A stretch of 64,000 bases of DNA, taken from positions 1,736,001-1,800,000 of the forward strand of contig JAKJHU010000067.1 in NCBI GenBank assembly GCA_022316685.1, written 5' to 3'. The number at the start of each line of letters is the position of its first letter. Position 1 is the first letter of the stretch. Position numbers and translations under genes: made by a program. The notes beneath the pieces are model-generated. The model searched no databases and was not told the origin of the DNA. It worked only from the letters and a program-made list of their open reading frames with translations. Positions 35,167 through 48,511 of this stretch are shown piece after piece. Origin of the DNA: Progne subis subis (taxonomy: Eukaryota; Chordata; Aves; Passeriformes; Hirundinidae).

Positions 35167-36758
35167 TGTCATGGGTTAGTACAATTTTGTTTTTTAGATA
35201 TAGAGGAATGTAGAATGATTCTCCGGGTCAGGACCCGGGAATTGCTTTCAAAAGGACAAGGACCCATCAGAGGGTTAGTTAGAATATTGGCATCTGTTCT
35301 GACCACTGAAAATTGTTTGCTATGACTTTGGGAGGTACCATATAAAACCCCTTGATTTCCTGAAGGTGGGTCTCTTTTGCTTTTTTTCCTTTGGTCAGAG
35401 AGAGACAGGTAACATCGAGCTGGGCCTGCTGCTCCCCCCTTTTTGGGGGGACCTGGCCTGGCCGGATTCCATCGGCTCCCCGGTGTGGGGGAGAAGCAGA
35501 GGCTGCTGCTTTACAACAGCTACTTTCTCTAAACTTCCCTGGAGCAGGGAGAGATCTCTGCTGGGCCCCTGATAAGAGCTATGGGCACCATTTAGGCTGA
35601 GGCTGCCCCGATTTACACCGGGGAGTGGGCTGAGAAGGCATTTATGATCCTGCCTGGTTTTTTTGTGATTCCGGACTGCCCAGGTGCTCTGATCTCTGAT
35701 GTTTCTGTGTGAGTTCTTCCTCCCTCACTAGCATGGCCTTGAACATCTAACAACACGAGCTACAGAGGGAGAGACAAAGACTCCAAGCAGATTTAACCCT
35801 TCCCTGGCAACATATAGTTTTCAGAGCTTAGCCTTTCTCTAAGAGAGAAAAAAAACCCCAAACAAACAAACAAACAAACAAACAAAAAACCAAACCAAAA
35901 AAAAAAAAAAAAACCCCACAGAATTAACATAAAGAAGAAACAGGATGAAGTCAGTAAAGCGAGAGTGAAAAGACTATTAGGACGAGAGTTGAAGAGCTGG
36001 TTATTCCGTTCTTGTTTGAACCATGGAAATGAACTCTGTATTTAGATAGTTCCTTTAAATCATGGGAAAGATATGATTTTAGGGAGATGACTGTTTAGAT
36101 TTGTGTGTGGATTTGAACAAAAGTATTTGTGATAGACTAAGTAATATCAATCCTATAAGATGCTTAAACAGAGATAAAGATGACAAGCCCTCTCCAGCAG
36201 TGAGGAAGTGAGAAGATATCTCTGTACCTTGAGATGAAGAACCCTTTTCTTTTGGAGTTATTCATCTTTAAAAGGTGACACCCCAGTATGCAAAAGTCTA
36301 AGACTCTAAAAGTCTATGAGCAGCTTGGGAAGCTGCTCCTGGGAGAGGTCACAAAGGCAGGTTTCTCCAGGTGGTTGTTTTTGTGACAGTTAAAAAACCC
36401 ATAAGAGAACTGTTCTAGGTTGTCAGTGGGATACATGACTCTAAGGGAGACTCTTCTCCTAAAGAATTGATGAAAGACTGTTGTCAGATGGTGAAACTGA
36501 CTGAAAATTACAAGTTTTTGTCTCTTTATGTAGGAAAGTTAACAGTTTGTAAAGGGAGGGAAGAGTGTTTTTGGAGTTTCATTCTGTTTTGTTTCACTTT
36601 TTCCCCCCCAACTTTCTTTTTTTATTCTTTTGGTGTGTGTTAATAAAACTATTCATTCATTTTTAAAGTTGAGCCTGCTTTGTTTATCTCCTAGTCTCTC
36701 TCCCACAGAAAAAGAGTGAGTACTAACCCCAGAATTCAGTAAACGTGAAACCACTACA
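35167..36758 (+). mobile_element. Complete 1592-bp solo LTR of a passerine-type endogenous retrovirus
   Basis: The element starts TGTCATGG, ends CCACTACA, and is flanked by a perfect 5-bp duplication (AGGTA), so the borders are secure. A canonical TATA box, TATAAAA, is at 35341-35347 and an AATAAA polyadenylation signal at 36642-36647 is followed by T- and TG-rich sequence. By that layout U3 is ~200 bp, R about 1.3 kb, and U5 ~100 bp. A 7-bp-arm hairpin (CCGGGTC/GACCCGG) lies at 35223-35238 just upstream of the TATA box. A CAAA/A-rich tract at 35862-35914 is an internal expansion. No gag, pol or env sequence adjoins it, so the provirus has been lost by recombination between its LTRs. The 69-codon ORFs at 35366-35600 have no known domain. 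Confidence 0.88.
35862..35917. repeat. (CAAA)n and poly(A) within the solo LTR
   Basis: CAAA units then a run of about 17 A, followed by CCCC. It has the same A/C-only texture as the dispersed tracts. Confidence 0.9.
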
Positions 36759-36763
36759 AGGTA
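36759..36763. repeat. Right target-site duplication (AGGTA) of the solo LTR
   Basis: AGGTA immediately after the LTR end ...CTACA, identical to 35162-35166. Confidence 0.85.
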
Positions 36764-37616
36764 CACTCTGAAAGACTGGAGTCTACCTTTGACTTCAATA
36801 TATGAACATTTTTCTTTCGAATTCATGTGTTCTTAAATGTGAAAAAAGATACTTTATAACTCAAGAGATATTCACTAGAATATTTTTAATTTTTGCTTTT
36901 AATGTTATTGGTAAGTAGAAAATTTGTGAAGTCTTAGAGATTAGTGGATATTAAAAAAAAAAAAAAACAAAACCATGACACAGTACATGTATATACTCTC
37001 TTTATGATACATTGCTGAAACAAATACTTTAAGAAGTGATTTCTCTTTACTTTCATTTATTTTATCCAACATGAGACCATGAATTTTCTTACAGTAAACT
37101 GCATTATTTAGGAACTCATACAAATCTTATGGATAATTTGGTCATTAAGTACTCTATAAATTCTGAGTAATAATTTTAAAAAGTAAATTAGGAGTAGTCA
37201 GCAGCTGTACTGAAAAATTAGTTCTTTAATATTTAAATTCTGTCCTCTTTGAGACACAGAGATATTCTCAAAGAAATACAGAAAATAGATTAAATAATAG
37301 GAGAAAGGCATCTCACTAGCAGCGTAATGCAAATTATTTGGGTAAAAACATAGTTTAATATGAAAGGAAACCTGGGAGAATTCTCATGCTGCATTGGTTG
37401 ATGGATTATAAGAATATCTAGGACTTACATGGGGAGTAAGATTCGTGCTGTGCCACTCCATACAAAATTAATATCACTGTTGTATTACTATGCTATTTAC
37501 ATTTTTCAAACACCTGCTGGGAATTGCAAAGGATTAGCAAATCATCATTAAGAATGTTTCCATGTCAGGTAATCTTGCTTTTGTTAGACATTTATTTCAA
37601 TAACTGCATTTTCTCT

Positions 37617-37647
<31 letters not shown>

Positions 37648-38075
37648 GTCAGTGGTTTCAGAAACAACAGATTTTTATTTATTTTAAAAGGATAATAGGT
37701 TAAATAAGTCTGAATTTACATAGTAAACTAAAACCATAACAAGTATCAAATCTATCTGAGTAAGAGGTGGAATCATCTCAAAACAAACTTTCATACCTTT
37801 AGGTTATTTTTTACTTGGCAAAAAATTTGGATACCATATTTCCTGGTATTTTCTGAGGAAAGAGGTTTAATTATAATTATACACATTAAGAGGTTCAAAC
37901 TGATAAACAGAGAAGAAAAAAAAAAAAAAAAACCTACTAATTAACTAAACTACAGCATCAGCTCAGATGCATAATTGTGATTTCCTGAAATCCCAAGCTG
38001 AAAACAGGTTTTGAAAAGAATCTCTAAATAATGGAGAGTACCAAGAAGATTAAGCTCCACTTTTGTCTTTGCCTT
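36764..38075. other. Unique AT-rich DNA, no gene seen
   Basis: No exon or transposon recognised. It contains an A run near 36954-36966, a 28-bp T run at 37619-37646 and an A run of about 16 near 37917-37932. Confidence 0.55.
37619..37646. repeat. Poly(T) tract, 28 bp
   Basis: Uninterrupted T run preceded by TCTCTCC. Confidence 0.95.
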
Positions 38076-38188
38076 TTTTCTTTTCTTTTCTTTTCTTTTC
38101 TTTTCTTTTCTTTTCTTTTCTTTTCTTTTCTTTTCTTTTCTTTTCTTTTCTTTTCTTTTCTTTTCTTTTCTTTTCTTTTCTTTTCTTT
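38076..38188. repeat. (TTTTC)n pentanucleotide array, ~22 copies
   Basis: 113 bp of essentially perfect TTTTC. It is pure pyrimidine on the plus strand and differs by one base per unit from the TTTCC array 10 kb away. The spurious KRKEK and FFSFL ORFs over it are artefacts. Confidence 0.97.
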
Positions 38189-40251
38189 ATTCTGCCATAA
38201 TTTCTGCCTTTTCAGTGCATAGGTGTGTTCTATCTGCATTAAAACATCTCACAGGCTCCACAGAACACTCCAGGAATATAAATGAGGCAGTAGCAAGAAA
38301 ATTATACTGATTTTATCATTGCATGTTCCCTTGGATTTTGATTGGAAGAGTCTCATCAAAAGATACAGTACTCTGCTTCTATCAGATATTGTCAGCATAA
38401 ATATTTTACATATTTAACATATGTGAGACCATTAATGAAAGAAACATCTGAACTCACCAACTAAATGCAGTTTTGGAATGAGACACACAAAACCATACGA
38501 AAAAATACATTCTGAGATTCTGCCTTAGAATCAAGTTATACTTTCTTGGGTTGTTAAGATAAAAATTGTAATGGGCAAAAATACAATACAATTTATGGAT
38601 ACAAAAATTTCTTGCTAATCTGATTGAAGTGAAAATTGTGGGTATTTCAGTTAAAGTGAAACTTATAAATCAGAAATCCATAATTTCCCATTAAAATAAT
38701 TTTTAAAAGCAGAGAGAAATAGTAATACAATTAAAAATATAATATACAGGCCGTGCTATCTTATTGGTGCTTCACTTTTCTGACTTTCTTTCTTATCTTT
38801 CCCACTGATGAAGGATCCCTGATCAGTCTTTCTGAGAAAAGCAAAGTAGACGAGCCTCCATAGCTAAATGTAAGCAACCCAAATTCCTGGTAATACAAGA
38901 TTAACGCTGATAGCATCATCATCTTCCTTTCCTGGTTTTCTTGGTTTTGAGTTTGTGTTTATCAGTTTGTCAGCTTCTCTCCCATTCCTCAGCAGGTGTA
39001 AGTCCTCTAAATTCTTAGCAATTTTAAACCTCAAGAGGTGTCTCACAGCCCTCCTGAGCCTTCCAGAACTCAGAATTTTTCCTAGAGATTTAAGTTCTAC
39101 TTAAAGTCTTTGTGTACAATTAATAAAGAGACAGTGAGAGTAGATCTGTAAAAGTATCTCTTAATCTTCAGTCTTTCACCTTTTATGGTACTGGTGAGGT
39201 ATCAAAAAAAATATATAAATTATTAGCAAAGCTGATTGCTCTTCAGTATCTTGATCTCTTTTTCCTCCATGTCATAGTGATCCATCCCTTGTTTAGAAAG
39301 CAATATCCCTAAATGTTTCCACTGGGGAAATCAAAGACTTCACTTCAACCCCTGACTTTTATACTCAATATCAATCAAAGTCAACAGCCCGGTTGAAAAC
39401 CCACATATTCAGGGCCACTAGTCATTCATCATTAATGACTTTTGATTGCTCCATCACCTTTTCTCAGCCTTTTTATTTGGTGCCAAACTTACACTACAAA
39501 ATTTTTGTACCAAAGCCCAAAGGTAATTTTAGCACGATGTAGAAATAGCAAATGAAGGTCACAGCAAAATACACAGTCTCTGAAGCAAGATGGAATTAAT
39601 TGTCTTCATGTCTTCAAAACGCTTCATGTTTTTGTCTTTATTAAGCTGTATTTTCCTTAAATTCTGTATTTAATTTCAGATTCTTTTATCATGTTTTAAA
39701 TAATAAAATAGATATAATGAGATATAATACCAGTATTTTTAAAGCATAAAATTTGATCCCTAGTTGACTTAGTAATATTAGTATCGTGTAATATTAGTAT
39801 TATGGGTCAACAAAGCGGAAAAATTAGGTAAGATAAAGCAATGTTACTGCTATGATTTATTTTTACTAAAATATGATTTTAGAAATAGCATGATTTAATT
39901 TACTTGTTGTTAATTGGAAGAAGCAAAATTCTCTATTAATTTACAATATTCTTCTTCTTGAATAGTTTTTTTATGTAGTTGCAATTAAACTGGAGTCAAG
40001 ATTTTTTTTTAGGATGGGAACACTGATAAAAATATAATTTAAGTTTACCCTTCTTTGTAGAGATTTTTTTCTGTCTTTTGTTTTTGACATCAGAAAAGTA
40101 TATAATATTATGGCATATGGAAAACTGTACCTCCATTGCCTGTGAATTCATCTCCCAAAACCAGAAAAATCTTTTTCCAAATAAAGCATATATTCATACC
40201 TCATGCATCCATAAGCCTTGTATAATTGACTCATAAGATCAACTAACGATT

Positions 40252-40300
<49 letters not shown>

Positions 40301-40719
40301 ACAAAAAAACCAAAAAAACCCCCTATATCTATATCTAATCTATCTCTATCTCTATCTATCTGTATATTTCTTTTCATCCTAAGCACCTTCAATAGGTTTT
40401 AACACCAATGTAAATTCGATGTAAAGATCTACATAAAAAGATCCTATCTGTCTCCCTTTCATATCCATTTTCTAATAATGAGAAGCATTGTATGGTGTAT
40501 CTGACTATACACATTACAATTTGTTAGAGTCTCAAATTATTGACAGCAGCATAATTATAATGAACATTTTTCTGTTTTAAAACAAAAATTTCAACCTATG
40601 GTTCAGCTCTCAAGCTATAGCCTTTTTAAAAACATATGAAGTTTGCTGCTTGAGGACAGTAATTTTCTCATTCACAGTATATCATCTTATTTGCATAGTT
40701 TCAACAAAGAACATTTTTA
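38189..40719. other. Unique AT-rich DNA, no gene seen
   Basis: No exon or transposon recognised. It includes a 60-codon minus-strand ORF at 38864-39046 of unknown meaning, the long poly-A at 40254-40298, and a degenerate TATC array just after it. Confidence 0.55.
40254..40366. repeat. Poly(A) 45 bp, A/C-only stretch and degenerate (TATC)n
   Basis: An uninterrupted run of 45 A (40254-40298), then ~25 bases of A and C only ending in CCCCC, then imperfect TATC/TCTA repeats to about 40366. Three simple-sequence types sit directly next to each other. Confidence 0.9.
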
Positions 40720-40790
40720 GATGTTCCACACTTTGGACTCAATTATCTTAGATATCTCTTCTCTTCTAACCTTAATGATTCTATGAATCC
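40720..40790 (+). mobile_element. CR1 LINE 3' tail, sense on + strand
   Basis: The stretch reads TTTGGACTCAATTATCTTAG, then a TTCTAACCTTAATGATTC block and CTATGAATCC. This corresponds to the CR1 end (GGACTAGATGATCT...CTTCCAACC...GATTCTATGATTC). Only the last ~70 bp remain recognisable. Confidence 0.7.
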
Positions 40791-43172
40791 TAAATCCACA
40801 AACAACTCTGTGGACTTTAACTAAAAGGTATCTTAGAATTGTAAGAATCACCTTCTGTAATGGTAATGGCTGAGTCCAAGGTGAATTGAAATAAAGGAAA
40901 AATTGAGATGAACTTTTCTTTTTCCTCCTGCATCTTAAGTATCAATTATTTGCTATTTATCCCATAGCTGCACACAAACTTCTGGCACTAGCCACTGTTG
41001 TTAAACATGCATGACACTTGCTTGACTTCATATCTTACCTGACATAGTATTACAGAATGTTATTTTTGAACAGCCAATTCTTAAGTAATGTATATGTCTT
41101 GGCAAAATAAAAATAAAATAGATTCAGGGTAATATCTGTACTTCATCAATTATCTGAAACAGCTTTTCAAGCTTACTACAGAGGCTGTTTCAATGCCATG
41201 GTAGGAGAATTGTGTGACTAATAAAATAATGGAATGTTCCATAAGTAAATTCTTACCCATACAAATTTTGCTGGGGAACACTAACAAAATCTGTAAATGT
41301 GCCAATTATGTGATCTAATAGCCAAGCCTGAAATAGCTAAAAAATTATTTCTTGCATGTAACTTGAATTATGTGAGGAATTATGTGAGGTCTTTCATGGG
41401 AAACAATTTTTAACATTATCACAGCCACCAAGAAGAATGATAAATTATGCAAAGCTCCTGGGAAGGATTCTGATTCTCTCTGATACATATAAACAAATAT
41501 TCCATGTATTTCTGTGAAGTTGCTTACTACAAATCAAAAAGGCTACAATTTTTTAAAAAATATATTGGAAGTGAGAAAATGGAGGGAAAAAAAAAAAAAA
41601 AAAAGAAAGGGGAGAAAGGAAACAGGGAAAGGGAAGATATAGAGAAGGGAAATAAAGGGAAGAAAATATCCTCCAAATACATTCAGATATAAGCCATGAA
41701 GTAGTCAAGTAAAGTCCATATAAATTTAGTTAACTATATGTAGATACCATTTTGGTGCTGTGAACTATTGCCTTGTGTTATTTTCAGAAGGATTTATTGG
41801 TCTTAAAAACATCATTCTTAATTATAATTTTTATGAATATGAGGAAGAATCCCTAGTTCCAGAAAAGTGTCCCATTGTGTTCAAAGAAGGGTGTGGTTTT
41901 TTGTTTTTTCACACACTTGTCTCTAGTAAACTCAAAAATCAGCATTCCCATTCAGATCCCCTTAAATCCATTCTATAATCAACCATAAAAAACAGACACA
42001 TCTGACACATGGTAAAGATTGTAGGTGGGCTGAAAGATCCTATTTGCATTTCTCTTTTTCTCCACAGACCACAAAACATGCTCAGGGCAACTCTTAGAAC
42101 TAGATAGGATAAATATAGGGCCCAGTGATAAATTTTATAATATACATCATCCACAGAGATAAGTGGACACCCTGTCCATACAGAATAAATGGCAGACCAG
42201 TTCTATTAATTCTGCTTTCTGTTCTGAATACTTAAAATCTGACTGTATCCATGGGAAGAGGGTGTTTAGTGGAAAATACCTTTGCATGCATTTTTCTTTA
42301 TTATTTAGGTTTTTTTATTGTCAAGGAGATGTCTGGAGCCCTGGGAACACTTTAATGTTTTCAATCCCTGTTGACAAAGGAAGATCATTATATTTCTAAT
42401 AAAAAGGGTAAAACAGCTGGAAACAACCCCCATTTTAATTTTTCCTAATGCCTCCCAAGACCTTTTGGTAATCAGTGCATTGTAGCACATCTCTAGATAA
42501 GACTCTAATGATTCCCTTTCCTATCCATCAGGAACAGCTGACTGTGGTACACTTTCTGAGTAAAAGTAGGTAGGAGCTTATGATGCTTTTCTCTTAATAG
42601 AGAAGGCTTTATGATGGAAGTGTATATGTTTAAGGAAACTAGATTTTACTCTGGATATAAAGGATATAAAATATGAACACCAAAGGACTATGACTATTCT
42701 CACCCCAGGACAGGAACTGGAGTCTGTGAGACAGAATTTCATCTTTAGTGCCTTACTCAGCATTGTAAATTCAATAAAGTTGGAACTTAAATTATGGTTG
42801 CAGCAACTGTTCCTCTGACACCTCCGTAAAGCTTAAATCCCACTGAATGTTCATGAGAAGATTTGTAACCTTGAATCAAAATCCAGAGAAGTATGTACAT
42901 CTTTAATTCACATTTGGTGCTTAAATCCCACTGAAATGCATGCAAAAGTTACATTAAAAAATTTAATCTAGAATAATAACCTGTTTAAGGAAAATAGTTT
43001 ATGATATTTTATTAGATCTTGAAATAATATTAAATCACACAACCAGCAGAATGAGACATACTTATGCTTTCATGGAATGTGATAAAATCAGAAACAAATA
43101 TTATCCATATTTTTAAATTTATCAAATGATCAGTCACTATTTTTCTTAGTTATAAAGCTTTTTGGGGAGTAA

Positions 43173-43174
<2 letters not shown>

Positions 43175-43220
<46 letters not shown>
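43175..43220. repeat. (AT)n microsatellite, 23 copies
   Basis: 46 bp of perfect AT dinucleotide, self-complementary and able to form a cruciform. Confidence 0.97.
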
Positions 43221-43222
<2 letters not shown>

Positions 43223-43674
43223 ATTCATTAATTAATTTTCATTCTAGATTGCAATGGAAAAGGTAACAAAGGAATAACCTTGTCATAGAATTTTATCTGC
43301 ATGATGAAAATCACTACTGTGTTTAAAAAAGGAATATCAAATTAGGAAAATTATTTTTCCAATCATGAAAACAGTTCCAATTCCTTCTAGTTTTTGAATT
43401 CTTTTGAAACATGAAGATTATTGGGGAAAAAATAATGTGATTATGAAGATAGTTTTTCAAGAGAAAACTCTGAAGCTTTGGCAGATACTTCAGAACATTT
43501 TTAAAAGACAGGAGTTAACTTTGAATTTTTAGTTAGAAACAAACTGAGCTCTATGAAACTTTTTAGTGGCAAAAAAAGACATTTTTACCAATGAAAAACA
43601 ATCTCTCCATATCTTCTGTCATATGGGAATGTGAGCATGAACAGCAAATTATACAGAATGTAGGAAATAAAACC

Positions 43675-43696
43675 TTTTTTTTTTTTTTTTTTTTTT
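43675..43696. repeat. Poly(T) tract, 22 bp
   Basis: Uninterrupted T run. Confidence 0.93.
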
Positions 43697-46600
43697 ACTG
43701 TAATCTTAATGCTGTGCCCTCCTGATCTTTACACCTCTCTGTCACAACATCTCAGAAATGTTCACTGGCATTTATAAGAGGTCTAAATTGATTACTTGAT
43801 CCGCAATAGAATCATGAAAAGAACAGGAAAATAAAATCAATAGATATGTCTCTCTTAAATTTTTGAATTATTTTCAAGGAAAGATCAAATAAAAAGCATG
43901 AACAAAAATTTACTGATGTGTGTCTGCAGAGGTAAGTGTCATCAAAATCATCAGATTGCTTCATTAAGTCATTGAGAGTCAGGATTCTTATGTAGTTGGA
44001 AATGGACTACTATAAAAATGTTTGAAACCACGTAATGCTGATGATTATAAGAAAAGGAAATTCAGTTCACGACTCGGGTTTTTTTACCTATGTCAAGAAA
44101 ATACAAGATATTAATTCCTCTGACAGTCATTTTATGTTCCTTTATTTCACTAATTAGGAGAAAACACACTATAGATCCAATTCATCTACTTTGCAATGAG
44201 TATTCCTTTCTACTATAGTAGAAGTCTAGACAAGCGCTATTAGTACACAGTTATTTCCTGGGCCTCCTCAGTCCAATAAGATTGACACCTTGCTCTTGAT
44301 GTCTTGTCTGACAGTCCATAAAACAAGCCTTCTCCCTTACAATCAATTTTCCTATCCTGCCCCATTTTTACAGAATTTACTTAGATTGGATACTCTTGGC
44401 TAGGAGATTTTTAATACGTCTCTGAATATTGTTTGACAGAAATAGTTTTAATCCTAATTTCTGTTTCAGGTGCCACTGAAATATGATTTCTTCTACTTGT
44501 GAAAATGTATTGTCAGAACTATTTCTTTTAATATAACATTATTTTGTGTGTATTGATTTGCTGCATTATATTGGAGGAGCTCTTTTCTTGCCCAATCTTT
44601 TTTACAAGAAGAGTGCTAATTTTACTTTTAAAGATTCCACTTCTTATTTCTTACTAGGACAAATTTTCAATACAAATAGCAGATACCTTTTTTTCCTCTT
44701 TTTCAGAACTCCTTGATACAACATGACAGTCTTCTGATCCATTCAAATTAAAATTTCAAATTGTGATGTAGTTGTGACTCAATAACATTTTAACTTTGCC
44801 ATCATAATCTGTAATATAAGAAGATCGTCAAGGCTGTTACTGAAATACTCTTGTAAATAAAACTGCCATGCCATCCTGAAATAAATGACTGAAATAATAT
44901 TCACATATATAACTGTTTTTTAAAGCTCCCAAGAAGTATGTGCAGTCACCATATTTATATATCTACACTTATTGGTTGTATTATTTTACGTAATAAACAT
45001 CACATATATAAATTTGAAAACTCATTTATTTCACTTATTTTACCTACTTATGTTCTGATTTTCTTTAGGGAAAGGATGCTCTGGGCTCTACTACAGAACA
45101 CAGAAAACATAATGCTTAAAAATTATGGTGCTTTTTGTTTGTTCTGTTTTTGTTTTTGTGGTTTTTTTATATGTTTCTTCCCTCCTCCATCCCCCCTCCT
45201 GGATCTAAACTCATAATAACTAAGTAATTAATAATAATGGTCATGGTATGCTGATCAGAAAAAATGCTGAAGAGTCTGTTCTTAACCATCCTTCCTCTCT
45301 GACATTTGCATTTTACCTGTGATTTTTGAAGCACATAATTTATTTCTTTCACTTCTACCTAGTAGTATTTTATAAGAGGTTAAACAGGACTGTAGTATCT
45401 TAGAAACAGGCAGAGTACACAATAAATTAAAAACCCTGTGTTAATCCTTGAAGAAATGAAGCAGCCAGGTAAAAATATATTAAGGTATGTCAAATGGTTT
45501 CATCCCAATTTTTTGCCTTTCTTTTTCGTTTGTTTGTTTGGGGATATTTACTATGTTTTCATCCTAGTTACTATTCAGGACAATTTCAAAATATATATTA
45601 TTTATCATCATATATGCCAATGTACTACTTAATTTTAATACATTTATTATATTAATGATGAATAAATGCATTTCAAAGTAGGATAAGTTTTATTGAAAAT
45701 TTGGGTTCATTTTTGCTAAAAAACAGCAGCAGACTTTCAATGTTTATTTCGTTGTTTTTTTTGTTTTTTTTTTTCAAACACCCATCACTTCTTGAATACT
45801 CATCAGATTTTTGCGAACAACTTGATGGAAATAAAGACTGAAAATTAAAAAGTCTGTATTTCTGTCTTTTTTACCCTTATGAAGTATGATAGAGAATGAT
45901 ATACAAAAATATTAAATATTCAATGCTCATTATTCACAATACAGTGAAAATTAGAATCCATAAATCTCTAGCACACAGCTGTTGTAAGTATTTAAAAATA
46001 CAAACCTGAAATGAAATATGTGTCAGCTTAATGATCGATCTGAAGCAGAATGATCTGAAAAATGCTCTCTGTGATTTTCACCCTGCCAGTTTACCATGAT
46101 TTATACAGAATGTGTAAGGTCTTAGTTCCATGAATTTAAACATAAGTAAATAGTATGTCCTTGTTCTCTCCTTCAACAAATGAAACATTTTGGGCCCCAA
46201 AAACTTGGAATCACTCATGCAGTGAATCTCCATTAACAACTTTCCTGAACATATTAAATTTTTGTTCCTGTCTGTTAAATTTAGTTCTCAGATTTCTTAA
46301 TTCAGCCACTATTTTATTGGAAAAGTTCTTATTTCAGAAAACATTCCCTGTTTTTCAAAAAACCTAGATAGATACTTAGCAGAAATCATGTAGCTAATTG
46401 CTACTAACTTCTATGGAATACAGGCATGGCTTTTATATTTAAGATGTTGGAAAAATGCATCTGTGGAGCAAGAATTTTTGAACTAAGACACTTAACTAAT
46501 GTTTTGATGGCTTGCAAAACATTATTTGATAGTATTATCACTCATGTTGATTCTACTCTTCTTTATATTATTACTGCTGTTACCAAATACATCTAAGAAA

Positions 46601-46983
46601 GAGAGTTTTCCAATAGTCCACACTGTTATCTTTGTGTTCAAAAGCCCCTTAATAATTTTACAAAGCTCATAGTTTAATTATTTATTATATATTTACATGC
46701 TGGCTGTAGAGCATCAAAGATCGTGGTCTGGTCTTCCCTACAATTCCACATAGACAAGAAAAAGCATTTATTCATTGTGTATATAACAGGACCTAAAGTT
46801 TCAGGAAGACATAGAAAAATATTCTAATTCATTTTTCCTTCTCTCAAATTATTACTTCTGCCCAGATAGGTAAAACTCAATCTTGCCATTTCATTGGAAA
46901 TTTCTGTGTTAGCAGATATATTTATTTTCAAACATTATACCTTTCCCCTTCTCCTTCTTATCTCTCCTACTGAGGCAACAGAG

Positions 46984-46986
<3 letters not shown>

Positions 46987-47018
<32 letters not shown>
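46987..47018. repeat. Poly(A) tract, 32 bp
   Basis: Uninterrupted A run after GAGAGC; no retroposon body recognised upstream. Confidence 0.95.
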
Positions 47019-47022
<4 letters not shown>

Positions 47023-48511
47023 TTCTTCATTATACTTCTGAATCATTAACACTGATAGCTAGTTCAAAAGAAATGGCGAAACAAGTGTGCCAAGAATGAA
47101 GTCTAGCTCAAAATCCATTTTACAGTAGGCCAGAGTTTTGGCTCACACTTCCAGTATGCTTCACCCTCTCTTGACTGTATTTTCCAGACTTGCTGTTCTT
47201 AGGAGTTCCCCACTCCACACACCCCTTTTCTAGGCCAGGTGTCTGCATGTTATCCTGCCTGATTTATGCCTTCATCATGTCCAGGTCAAAGCATGGTGTG
47301 TGAATGCTACACCTCACGGCACACTTCAGTCACCACAAATGCCAACATTTGCACTTGAATGATCATCAATGCAACCTTGAGACTCACTATTTATTGGACA
47401 AAATCAATGTCCTCATCATTAGCCACATATTTATGAAAGGATTTGCTTCTCCTACAGCCTCATAACATTCCTACTTACCAAATAACTAAAAATGCAGTAA
47501 TACAGTTATATTCTGAATTCAAATATTAGGTATTAGATGGTTTTGTTTAAAAGCAAAACTAAAAATTAAATATTACTAAATTGCTGATTTTATTTAATTT
47601 TTTTATTATTTCCTTCCTATTTTTAATTATAAAACAATGTCATGTTTAACTTAATCTGAAATTCTTTGTTTAATCTTAAAAAAAAAAAAAAATATTATTC
47701 AGGTATTTTAATTGCTCAAGATGTGAGAACTTCAAAATGAAAGTCACATTGGAATAAAAAAATCTTAAAAATACAAATTTCTTAAACATTATTTTTATTA
47801 CTTTTTTATTAATTACTGTTCCACCAGTTGCACCTAAATGAATCAATATTTTAGAATACCTCTGAGGTCATTTTGGCAGTAATTTTACCATTGATATAAT
47901 CTGTTCTTATGAAAATATATTTTATTATTAGTTTTTGAAAACATGGGAGATTAAAGAGATAGAAGAGAAAATGTTTAAGTATATTATGTATTTACAATAA
48001 AATAGCATTAATATAATTTAATTTCTTATATAACATATTGCTTTTTTGGTTTCTTATCTAAATCTTTTTCTTTATGTAGGACTATACTTTAAATTTCTCA
48101 TCAGCTCAGTTCAAAATGTTAATGTCTCCTTTATGTTCAGCCTTCATCATGAATCAGCTGGCATAGGAAGGCTGTGAATTTAATTTGTCTGTTTTTGCAG
48201 CTGGGAGAACATTTTTCCCCAGTTCTGTATGTATGCAAATATTCTAATGCTCACCATTTAATTCCTCAAGTATAGTGTGTCATTGATACAATGAGGCTCC
48301 ATGAAGTACAATATCCTGACACCTGGGGAGAAAAGAGCTCCCCAAGTCCCATAACACATCTGACCAATCCTATAATGTTATGCTTTTCTCAACAGTTCAG
48401 AGGCTAAGCTCTGCCCCAAAGCTTCAGAAGTGATTGCTGACATTATGACTGCGTGTATGTGTGACTGACTATTGCTAGTCATATAACTGGGTAGTCTCTG
48501 TTTCAAATTAC

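Larger units (their letters stand above)
40791..48510. other. Unique AT-rich DNA, no gene seen
   Basis: About 7.7 kb without a recognisable exon or transposon. Embedded simple repeats are an A run at about 41587-41604, the AT array at 43175-43220, T runs at 43675-43696, a T/G stretch near 45140-45175 and the 32-bp poly-A at 46987-47018. A more balanced block at 47130-47350 could be an old unrecognised repeat. All ORFs (up to 92 codons) look like chance. Confidence 0.5.

Noticed and set aside
38024..38239. Lysine/glutamate- and phenylalanine-rich ORFs
   Set aside because: Same effect from the TTTTC array.
40254..40298. Poly-A 45 as the tail of a processed pseudogene
   Set aside because: The sequence immediately upstream shows no gene-like or transcript-like content and no flanking duplication was seen.
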